Source: Campanula takesimana (Eukaryota; Streptophyta; Magnoliopsida; Asterales; Campanulaceae). From it: a DNA stretch of 64,000 nt. Of this stretch, positions 45,001 through 55,335 are shown in pieces. The position numbers and the translations under genes were made by a program. The stretch is from positions 558,001 to 622,000 of the forward strand of contig JAOWBW010000439.1 of assembly GCA_026119855.1 (NCBI GenBank). Direction: 5' to 3'. The notes below the pieces were generated by a model. That model saw nothing but the letters and a program-made list of their open reading frames with translations. It was not told the origin of the DNA and did no database searches. The stretch's first letter is position 1; each line of letters starts with the position of its first letter.

Positions 45001-48000
45001 CTAATTCAATAGGTCCTCCCATTTGCAATATTGACCCCCTGCCAGTGCGCGATAGTACCTATCTCTGCAGTACACTGGCCTTCCATCAGCAGCCTCAGCA
45101 GCAGCTGCTGCTAGATCGTCGTCAGCCTTCACTTCACCTGGCAACCTTACAAGATCCTCTTTTCTGCGATAATTAAAAAAGAATAGGATATATAAATTAA
45201 TTTTATACAAACTATGTATGTACCCATAATATAATTTTAAATCTTCAACTACTAGGTAGCTATTGTATAAACTTACCTTATATTAAACTTTGAGCTTGTA
45301 GCTGCAACATTGGATGTGTTCTCTTTCAGAGCAAATGTTTTCTGAATGAAATCCTCAACCGTGTGGCAAAAGCGAATAATGATGCAGCCGTAACAAGTAA
45401 AACCCCTGTCCCGACTAGTGTTTGTTTCAACAGTTTGATGACTGGTTTGACCTAGAGACATGAAAATTATTAGATGCAGTAAATTATTCTAATTATGCTC
45501 CTCTATCGCTGCTTTGGAATGCAGACTAGGCAGATATGTACTTTGCACAGTCATGTTTGGTAGAAGAGAAGATAGCCAAAATGCAACGCAACACTGATTA
45601 GTTCTGTTTGTCTCTGTTCCTCTCAAGGGTCTCAGATTGCTGATATAAATGTAGTACGTTAGAGAATAAATCAAGTAAATGATGTATGGTTTCAAAAAAA
45701 GCTCTAGCTGGTAGGGTGAAAAAGAATATATCATCAATGTTGCTCTGATTAAATGGCAAAATTAGTTTGGTCAGAAAAGGGAATATAGGGACTCTTTTGA
45801 AAAAATGATATACTGCTTTACTTTTCTTGTTTATTATTTTATATGCATGCATCAATTTAAGAAAGTTATGCTTGAAACTAATCTTATTTAGTAGTTTGTA
45901 CCTTATATGATCCCAATAATCTATCACGAGCCAGGATCTGCAGACAGAAGACAATTTGAAGTTATTACAGAAGCATAGGAGTTAAAGTTTATGAACAATG
46001 ATCTTTGTCAAACACTTCAATGTTTTCAACTATAAAGACTTTCCTGACATTAACAGCAAGCTCGTTATCACTTATTAGACATTTGAACTCTACTCATGGT
46101 CATTTTGTTGCAGCTTGAAATTTCAATTTCAATTTCAATTTCAATTTCAATTTCAATTTCATTTCAAGGCATGATAGTTCCTTTATTTATTCTCTTTTAC
46201 TTCCAACTCCTTTTTTACTTTCCCTCTTTTGGTCCTTAAATCTCGAAGCCATTCGTTAATACCATGGTCTTCTGCATAAGTAAAACTGTAAGGAATACCA
46301 GTCACTGCATGAATTATGCTCCATAGATATGTTTGACTCCATAATTTATTTTACAGAAGTTTTTATTCTTCTAGACAGTGAAATTGTATTTTATATGGAA
46401 CGAATCTCACCTCTGGTGGTTTTACCCACATTTGTCCGTCATACCATCCACTCTCTTCATAAGGTATTACCGCTGACAAAAGTCTGTCACCAACATAGCT
46501 CCATCCCTGCAATGAAAACACTATTTAATTGTTAATTCAAGAAACTGGAAATTAATAAAGTTTTGGTTGATGGAAAACTGTCAAGTACTTGTCATATGAT
46601 TGTGGAAGACAAGTTTGTCAGAGTTGATCTAAGTTCCTATTGTTTTTTCCTAGGAGTGTTCAATTGGGATTTGATTCATACTTCTCCAGTTTCGTTAGTT
46701 AGGTTATTAACAGTGCACACCCTCGCACGTGGAATAGCCAGAGTTTGGTGACATAGCCTATCTGCAACAGCCTATATCTTGCCTAGCTTTAATCATACTT
46801 TGCAGGCCTCTAAATCTACGAGTAATGTCATGCATCTCTTTTTTCCAATAATTATATCCCTCAAGAAAAGACGTGCAGTGATCATTTTATTGCAGCAATC
46901 TTGTATTTGTACATGGTTTTAAACATTTAGGCTTTTCGTAATGTTAAATCTATCGGAAAATATACTGTAGATTTCATTATTTTGAGTTTAGCTGGAACTT
47001 CTGCAAATATTCCATTAACCTTGGTAATATAAAGTACATACCAGATAAATTCTCAGAACAATCAGTGATACAAGAAAAAGGGTTCCCGTCCCAGCAGCTA
47101 GCAAAAATCGTAACGGATCCTGCAAAGAGACAGGATGAGAATGTTATATAGTATAGACCTGAGAAGAAAGGTGTCTCAGCAGATAGAAAGTATGTCTTCC
47201 TCTACGCAGGTAATTGTGAAAGTTTTAGTTTCCATTAAATATTATTTCCCATGGTAGCACATATTTGTTTGAGTTGCGAGCATATATTCCTACTTACTGT
47301 TGCTTGTGATTGTTTGAGGTATCTGCTGAAACTTTTACTCTTGAGCTATTTAGCGTTTTTTATAGCTCTCAAGTAGTGGGAGATGTCTTTCATGTTTTTA
47401 AACCTACAATTTTCTAAAGCAGGTAAAGGTTTATCGTATTGAGGATGATATGGTCTAGGTTGGAAAATATAGGCAAAACAAACGTCGCTGCTAGCTTTCA
47501 AGTAACGGGAGATTTCCTCATTTATCTTTCTTCTTCAACTTACTTTTTTTCTATTGCTCTTATGGGGCATATGAAGAAGTTGTAACTTAGTGAAAATTCA
47601 AAGGTATACATGCATTGACTTCAAAAGAGGATTTTTTTTTTTTGGGTCGATGTAATATTATAAATGGCAATGCATGACAGGGTAGTTTTTGATTAGTACT
47701 TATTGAATGTGCTCCCATGCTCTGCATGGAGGGAAGATATCTAGTAAGCTGCTGTCCACTTAAATTTATTTTGCTTGTTGAAATTTGTAAAAAAATCGTC
47801 TGTGCTGAAAATGGATGTGCTTATATGTGTGTTACCTTTGAAGGATTAAAACTTGCAGCTGCAATTGGCAAACCCAGAACAGTGAAGGTTACTAACCACA
47901 GGCCTCCAAGACGTGTGAGAAAGGCCCCTGGACTCAGTTCTCCCCATGAATATAAAGGTCCGTCTTTCAGAGATGAGTACTCATTCACCTGTCACAACAC

Positions 48001-48420
48001 CATGTTGTTAACTTAGTATGACTATGATGATGCGTTGACAACACCATTCTTTTTCAAGCAAATAAGCATTAATTTATTTTTATTTGAATTCGCATCCAAA
48101 AACATTTTCTTTTTAGGGATTGTTTTCCTTATATATGGCTAACTGAAAAAAAATTGACTTGGGTACATAGTACATACCGGTCTTTGCTCAAAAGGGACCT
48201 CAATTTCGAGTTCGGGTTCCCAGCTTTGACCTGGTGGGCCACTACTCATGCCTCCTCCATTCATCCCATCTTTGAGAGCCTTGCAGGTAATCTTCCTATA
48301 CTGTGTTGGATAGGAGGGTAGTGTTGCTTCATTTTGATTAAGCCAGGATCTGTAGCTACTCCATATCTTCACTCGTCGTGTACTTGGAAGTATTGAGCAG
48401 TAAACACTTAGCTTAAGCAT
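45001..48420 (-). CDS. CGLD27: DUF1230/Ycf36 family, CGLD27-like plastid membrane protein, with a frameshift
   Basis: Seven minus-strand exons: 48420-48178, 47988-47836, 47119-47042, 46506-46411, 45937-45902, 45451-45277, 45163-45001, all GT-AG. The intended product is about 314 residues. The N-terminus is Ser/Arg/Lys-rich, fitting a transit peptide. VPFEQRPVNEYSSLKDGPLY is the DUF1230 signature, followed by membrane segments GLWLVTFTVLGLPIA, AAGTGTLFLVSLIVL and GTGVLLVTAASLF, and the conserved tail GRPVYCRDRYYRALAGGQY. The family is conserved in green plants, diatoms and cyanobacteria. Exon 6 is 175 bp where 176 is needed: one base is missing near 45361, between FAFAT and VEDFIQ. Either a real mutation removing the last ~90 residues or a base error. 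Confidence 0.82.
46119..46166. repeat. AATTTC hexanucleotide microsatellite
   Basis: Seven or so copies of AATTTC in tandem inside intron 4 of the CGLD27-like gene. Confidence 0.9.
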
Positions 48421-48476
48421 CGACTTCCTCTTTCTGGAAAAACGCTTTTAGCTCAGTTGGGAGTTGTGGAAATGAA

Positions 48477-48503
48477 TCTCTCTCTCTCTCTCTCTCTCTC
48501 TCT
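48477..48503. repeat. TC dinucleotide repeat in the CGLD27-like leader
   Basis: Pure TC run of about 27 bases lying 57 bases upstream of the start codon at 48420; on the sense strand it is GA-rich. Confidence 0.85.
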
Positions 48504-50237
48504 GATTGTTCAAAGGATTTAGTTTCCATATTTATGGGGACCATGTATTTTTATGTGGTGGAGAACAAAAGGTTCAGATTAATTGTGCTTCTTCCGTATT
48601 GTGGGAGGATTGTGTGGAGCCGAATCTGTGCTTTATGATGTCTCACTGTAGGACAGTCGTTCAGCTCGATCGCTGATATTGAGATCCACGCTCGAGATTG
48701 ATTTGGACCTAAATTTCCAAAATACCCTTGAAGAAGTTGTGCCTGTCGAGATCACGATCAATGGCTTAGATGTGAAGTTTTGGATTGTTTTCAAAACTTG
48801 CATTCTTCATCAGGGTCCATTCAAATTAGGCTGTATTATGAGATTATCTGATTGCTTAGATTTTCATTATTAGTTATTTTTTGTGGTTGAGAGAGAGTGG
48901 AAATTGTGGCTTAAGCGCGCCAACTGTTTGCTTGCACGCTAGGTTGTGTGCGATTCTCATGCACACACAAGCTGTCAGCTTCTAAACTGTGTGATGGAGT
49001 GAGCCCGCCTCTCCACTTGTAAGTGCCAAGTTTAAGTTTATGAGTTCATGTCTGTGCAAAGAGGATTAAACACCCCCTTTTGAAAGTATGGTTTGTCTTC
49101 TGGCTTGTGATTTTTTTTTTTTTAATTTTTATTATTAGACCAAACTCTTTTTTTTCCCCGCACCTGGGCAAGCCAGCTCTGTTCCGCTGCTTCTCTCTGC
49201 TACAGCCGACCGCTGGAGTCAGCCCCCACTTCCCAGATCGCGACACGTGTCTTCCTTAAAAAAAAAAAAAAAAAAAAAAAAAAACTCATATAACTTTAAA
49301 ATGCTATATCTTGAGATTTATAACTCAGAAAAAAATAATTAAAAATACTGTTATGTTCGTCTCGACGCGACGAATAAAACTACATATGTCATGATATGGT
49401 TTGATTTTTTTTTAAAAAAAACATGTTTTTTACACACAAAAATTTTAGTGCTCATCTTAGCACACTCTGTTCTGATAAAAGTAACAGTTTCATTTCCAAA
49501 AAGTAATAATTTCCAGAGTCAAAATGTAACAGCAATTTTAACAAGAAAATTTAAATTGTGTTAAGTTTAATGCCTTCGAATTTGGGGACGCCTAAAATTT
49601 ATATGGGTTAAATTAACAAGTTCATAATTCCGAGATAGAAGGAGTAAAAATGTTTTTTTGGCTAAGGCTTAAACCAAAGCCATAAAAACAGAAGGTGCCG
49701 GCCATATTTAGCAATTCATGTCGTCTAAGTTGCTGAGTGGGTTGGACTTCTCGTTTGGCTAGGATTTTATTTGGCCAGCCATTAGTCAACATGGATTAAA
49801 AGTCTTCCTTATGATATTAGAATTAGGGGAATTAATTAGGCGTGTATATACATGCGTATATATACTCCTTCTGTCTCAAATTAATTCAGTTACTCAGTTT
49901 GCTCAGTTTTACACAGAATAGAGAGATCAATAATTTTAGATCTAGGGTTTGCACAGTCAGGAATTTTAAAATTCGTGCAAAGTAGATTAGTGTGATCTTG
50001 TATAATTGTTTCTCCACTGATAATAATATTCTCTCCCCTCTCCATGGTCGTAGCCAAGTTGGTGAACCACATAAATCCGTGTTCTTGTGATTGTTTTATT
50101 TTCTCATCAAGTCTTGTTCAATTGCTCTAACAAATTGTTTGATAGTTTTTGTGGTTAGAAAAAGTAATATTTGAAATGTAACAAAGTGAATATATAATTA
50201 TAATTTTCTATATAGATGAATGTAACATTTTTATTTA
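48504..50237. other. Intergenic DNA, upstream region of the CGLD27-like gene
   Basis: No gene recognised. A 27-A run at 49258-49284 follows a GC-rich stretch. Two Stowaway-like ends, GATAGAAGGAGTA (49634) and TATACTCCTTCTGTCTC (49861), could not be paired. From about 49480 the word TGTAACA/TGTTACA recurs. Confidence 0.5.
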
Positions 50238-51080
50238 GGTGGTGTTTTTTTTTTTTAAGTGTTAAGTCCTGAAATCTGATTTCACATCTGAATTTGTCTG
50301 AATCAATAAGAGGCAGCGTCTGAAGTCTGATTACTGAATTGTTCAAATTGTTTGATTTTTCATCTGAATTCATTTTCTGAAATATGTCTATTTACCCTTT
50401 TAACCTTTTCAAATAAGAGATAAAGTGCACCCTCCCCTCCCTCACAAACACCCAGACATTTATTTTTCTCTTTCTCTCTCTCTCTCTCTATACTTTCTCT
50501 CTCTAATTCCTCCCAACTCCGGCGATCTCTCTCCCTCTCCGGCGACTTCTTTCCTCTCCCTCCGACAACCTTTCTCCGGCGACCCTTCCTCTCCATATCC
50601 GGCGACCGTTCCCCTCTCCAAAATCGGGCGACCATCCCTTTCCCGACCTCTGACCAGATCTGACCAAGTTTTCCGGCGATGACACCTGCGCACCGTCTAG
50701 ATCTGACTCTCTGTCACAAAATCTCGCCTCTCCGGCAATCACAAATAGATCTGGCTTCCGCCGATTTCTTCTTCGTCGTCACCGACACCGTGTTCTTCTC
50801 CATCGTTGGGGACGTCTTTGATAATAGATGATGATAGAGAGAGAAGAGAGAAATCACGCAGACAAGGAGAGCACAAATGAGAGGGGTAGTTTCGAAATTA
50901 GTGGATTATTGTAGGGATGTTCATGTCCAGTTTCGGTTCAGAGGCAAATTAGTCCTATTTTTAGGTCTGATTCGTTAAGTGGTCATTCAGATCAAAAGTC
51001 TCTATTCGGAATGAGCCATTGTCTGATTCGGTCAGACATGGGCCTTAATTCAGATCTGAATTTGAAAAACAAACACCACC
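50238..51080. mobile_element. PIF/Harbinger (Tourist)-like non-autonomous element
   Basis: Ends GGTGGTGTTT and AAACACCACC are inverted, flanked by the 3-bp duplication TTA (50235-50237, 51081-51083), the PIF/Harbinger hallmark. 843 bp. Subterminal TCTGAATTC/AATTCAGATC words recur on both sides. The centre (50420-50760) is pyrimidine-rich with CTCTCTC and TCCGGCGACC repeats. No transposase. Confidence 0.72.
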
Positions 51081-51083
51081 TTA

Positions 51084-51497
51084 GTAAATGTTACTTTTCT
51101 TCTTTAAAAAAAGAGTAAAAAATCATATATATAATCGAGTTGCATTTCAATTGTTACTTTCTGAATAAAGAATTGTTACATTTCAGATATAATGTTACAT
51201 TTAAGAATATAAACTGTTACAATTGAGAAAAAAAAATGTTACATTCATTTTTTATAAAATGTAACATTAGTTTAGTTTGTCAATCTTATGTTAATTTTGA
51301 AAAAAAAAAAAGTGTTACATTTGAAAAAAAAAAAGTGTTACATTCCTTTATAAAAAAGTGTGACATTGGTTTAGTTGTCAATCTTTATGTTATCTTTAAT
51401 ATATTGCAGCAAAATTGTGGTACATTTTAAAGAAAAAAAAGTGTTACGTTTCGTTATAATAAGTGTTACTTTTGTTGGGAGGAAAAAAAGTTAGGGG
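51084..51497. repeat. TGTTACATT-rich AT repeat region
   Basis: Many copies of GTGTTACATT and A-runs on the right of the PIF-like element, continuing the same word seen on its left (50160-50234), so the PIF-like element landed inside this repeat. Family unknown. Confidence 0.55.
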
Positions 51498-52938
51498 TGT
51501 TGGGTATGCTTACTTCTTAACCCTCCTATTTTGTGGTAGAATTGATTGATATCATCACCTATTAATATTTTATGGACTTTAGGACCCTATGTAAGAAGTT
51601 TTATAACTTCATTTTTTTTAGCTTAGTCAATTTTATAATATAGGCTTAGAACATAGGGCTCGGAGCGAATTGGAATGAAGATCTAAGCAAGATTGTGGAC
51701 CCTGCGCAGGACGACTCCGCGCAGTACACCACTGCGCAGGTCTCTCCTGCGCAGTATTCTATCTTGCTCAGCTTTCGATACATTCAGATCACCTAACTTG
51801 AAAAACGCTTTGAAGATGTACGCTTTTAAGAGTGCTAAGGTGTGCAGAAACGACAAAACAAGCACACTTAGCAGATCTAACGGTGGAGACGCGCTCAAAG
51901 AGAGATATGTCAAATGAAGACAGCTGTCAACCTTCTAGAAAAAGCTTTTGAATTTGGTCTCCATGCTCAGTCTCCAACGACTCTATATACCTGCGCACCA
52001 ATCATATTGTGCCAGGTCATCAACTTTGATCAGAGCCCCAACGGCTATAAAGGACAGCTGCGCACCAATCATATCGTGCCAGCTCATCGTCCTTGCTCAG
52101 AGCTCCAACGGCTATATTCAAGCTCTCAGCTATAAATAGCCAGCTCATCTTCATTTTCAAGTTGCTAGAGTTTGTGCTTTCTAATATCCTTGAAGTTCTG
52201 AAGATTGCTGCTTACTATTCACAGATTCAAGGTCAACCTTCAAACCTTCATACCTTCAAACTCCTGCCCAGATCCTAAGCCTTAAATCACCAGAATTCTT
52301 CGTGCTCTTCATCTCATAGATTCATAGAGCCCAGAATTTCTGAACACACACACACCTCTTGAAGCTTTGATCATTTAGATCTTTCTTCTTGAGATACACC
52401 GGTTTAGTCTAGGATTTGTTCTTCATAGATTATAGATCTTTGAGATAGTTGTGTTTCATTGTTGTATCTTGTAACTCTCTCATATAATAAGATCTCCATT
52501 AGAAAATCCAAGACTAACCATCTTGGTAGAGGACGTAGATCTTTCATTGATCGAACCTCTCCAAATAGCTTGTTCTTTAATCTCGCTATTTACTTCCTGC
52601 TTAATCATTTTTGAATTACTGCTTTGTTTGATCTTATCAGATTGCTACTATTGCTGCTGTGTTTGTTATTGCTTATTGCCTTAGAACATTTTATCTAACT
52701 CTTTAAGCCAAAACTTAGCGCGTGAGTTTTTATCCTTGCGCAGCTTTTTCCTGCGCAGGTGCTGCTTAAACTTCCGCTGTGCATTTCACACTCTCACTGC
52801 GCGCTATAGTTAGCTTATTTGAGAACTGTGCGCATAAGCCATTGATTTGCAAAAGGGTTTGAAAAGAATTTTAAAACGCTATTCACCCCCCCCCCCTCTA
52901 GCATTTTTCATACCCTTGTTGCCCCTTTGGGACCAACA
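51498..52938 (+). repeat. 5' LTR of the plus-strand Copia element
   Basis: TGTTGGGTATGC to GGGACCAACA, 1441 bp. TGCGCA occurs at 51703, 51733, 51748, 51992, 52059, 52737 and 52752. A C-run (52886-52897) lies near the end, matching the G-run at the same place in the minus element's LTR. Confidence 0.94.
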
Positions 52939-52940
52939 AG

Positions 52941-52952
52941 TGGTATCAGAGC
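52941..52952 (+). other. Primer binding site, tRNA-iMet
   Basis: TGGTATCAGAGC two bases inside the 5' LTR. Confidence 0.92.
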
Positions 52953-53012
52953 AAACACCTTCATAAAACTTGTTTTGTTTTTCAAGATTAACAGCTTGGG
53001 TGCCGATTCAAG

Positions 53013-55298
53013 ATGGCTTCAAAATCTTGGGCAATGGCTAACTATTCACATGTTCCAGTGCTGAATGAAGATCACTTCGAAATCTGGAAGCACTGCATGC
53101 TTACTCATTTTTCTTCTATCGACGAGATCCTCCACGACATCGTTCTTGAAGGACCCTACATTCCAATGAAGGCTAATCCTGATGCTGCTACAAATAAGGA
53201 AAATCCTACCATCAAGAAGAACAAGGAGGAATGGACTGATGAAGAAAATAAATGGGTTGGCTATGATGGAAGAGCAAGGAACATCATTCTTAGCACTCTA
53301 GACCTCTCCACGCACAATCAAATTGTGAGCGGTGGAACAGCAAAGGAACTATGGGATGATATTGAAGGATATGTGAATGGAGACAAAGTAAGCAAGGAAA
53401 ACAAAAGATTTGTGGTACAAAGAAAATTCAACTGCTTCATGAGAAAAGATGGTGAAACCTTGAGACAAACATATGATCGCTTCTGTGCTGTTGTAAACTC
53501 TTGTAAATCTCTTGGAACTACTTTCACTAATAAAGAAGTCAATTCTCAATTCTTAGATGCGCTAGGTTCCAGATATGTGCACAAAGCAAGTTATCTTGAA
53601 GATTCTGGATTTCTAGATACTTGGCCTCTGCGTAGCTTATACGCTAACTTAAAAGTATATGAGCTAAAGCTTGATCGAATCGATGAAACTGAAGGCAAAG
53701 GAATGCTTGTTTCCTATGTTGCGCAAAAGGAACCTGCGCCTGCTCAATCCTCAGACAAAGTCTCTACTTCCTCCCTACTTGAAATGGATGATGATGATTT
53801 CGCTATGTTCGTTAAGCGATTCCAAAAATTCAGGAAATTCTCTAAACATGGATCCTCGAGCAAACCACCTGCTAAATTCTCTCGTGGCAGAGACTCAAAG
53901 AATGATGAAGAGTTAGTCTGCTACAACTGCAGAAAGCCCGGTCATTTTGCTTCAAAATGTCCCACTCCAAAATATGAGTACATGAAGAGGAATAATGCGC
54001 AGAGATCATCAAGGCAGCGCGGAATGATTGCTGAAGAAGACTGCGCAGAAAAGGAACTGAAGACTTGGATAGAGACTGACACTGAAGACAGTGATGATGT
54101 TGACTCTGAGGATGGACTGCTCTGCTTGATGGCCAATGCTGATGCTGATAGCGATTCAGACAATGATCCCGATGCGGACTCAAAGGCTGCGCCAATGACA
54201 AAGAAGAAAGGTCCCACTATCACAGAACTGGTGGAAATGAGACATCTGACTCCAAGCAGACAGAATGGCAAGTACTTGTTTGCCAGAGCAGACCTATCAA
54301 AGAAATTTGTAGCTGCGCCTCCACGCAAAGAATCTCTTGAAATTCCTGCTGACATTGTAATAGAAAAGAATGACTCTGCTGCTGAGCGCGAGTCTATTTT
54401 TCAGCAAGCTGAAAAGGTAATCAAGAAATTTAACTCTATGAAATAAGCAGTGGACTTATCAATTGGAGAAATTTCACAGCTTAAGACGGAGAAAACTCTT
54501 TTAAAATCTGAGATCACCCTCCTTAAGGAGCAGATTAAGAGCATGACTCCTCTTACTGAAAAGAACCGTTTTCTCACAGATCAAAATGAGCTATTTAAAG
54601 TAAGAAACGAAGAATTGGCTGCTCAAGTAGCTGATCTCACAAAGATCACTGATGAGTGGACCAAATCTCGTGTCACTATGGACCAAATTCTAGAATCCCA
54701 AAAAGCTAGTGGAGACAAGGAAGACTTGGGGTTCTCATCTAGTGATAAGTTTAAATGCGCAGTTTGCTCTGAAAAGGAAAAGGAATTTACACCACAGCAA
54801 ACTATTGAAATTCCTAAAGCAAAGCATTCTGCTTCAATGGGTAAAGGACAGGAGAAAGTACAGAGACAAAATTTTCATTATGTCTACCCAAAGAAGCAAA
54901 CTGGAAAAGCCAAGGGTAAGGCTAAAGTTGAACCTGCGCATGACAACTCATATTCTGACTATGGTTGCGCTTCAACTTCAAATGTCAAATCTGCACAAAA
55001 GGGTCATACGCATGAAAGCCATGTGCCCCAACGCCAGATGCGCATTCTTAAGAAAAGCGCACACAAACCTCAGAAAATGATATTTGTCAAAGCAAGTTCA
55101 TCTGCTCCAGTAAAGAATGCTGCGCCAAAGAAAAGTAAAGAGTTTGAAAAAACCCAATCTATAAGTGGCTTTCATCATTGTGTTGTGTGTGATAGTTTAG
55201 GTCACAAGGCTGCAGAATGCCTTTTGCGATTTGCTCCTAATGCCAAGGGACGTAAAAATCCTAAGGTCAGACAGGAGTGGGTTGTCAAAAGTTGCTAA
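53013..55298 (+). CDS. Copia gag with two zinc knuckles, one premature stop
   Basis: ATG at 53013 (MASKSWAMANYSHVPVLNEDHFEIWK) opens a single frame to 55298, interrupted only by TAA at 54444-54446 (GAA expected from the minus homologue). DUF4219/UBN2-type capsid region occupies about residues 1-230. A zinc knuckle CYNCRKPGHFASKC lies near residue 305, a coiled-coil stretch (TLLKSEITLLKEQIKSM) after the stop, and a second knuckle CVVCDSLGHKAAEC near the end. About 760 residues if read through. Forms the particle and binds RNA. Ala, Arg and Cys codons are often written as TGCGC-containing words. Ends TGC TAA, 38 bases before the pol ATG, which lies in another frame. Confidence 0.88.
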
Positions 55299-55335
55299 CT
55301 CTAGGACCCAAGAATAAAGGGGACCTGCGTTCTTA

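Noticed and set aside
49140..49284. Possible SINE or processed transcript ending in a 27-A run
   Set aside because: No A/B box and no target duplication could be found.
49620..49880. Pair of Stowaway-like ends
   Set aside because: They point away from each other (end then start), so they do not bound one element; partners not found.
50425..50742. Ser/Pro- or Arg/Glu-rich open frames
   Set aside because: By-products of the CT-rich core of the PIF-like element.
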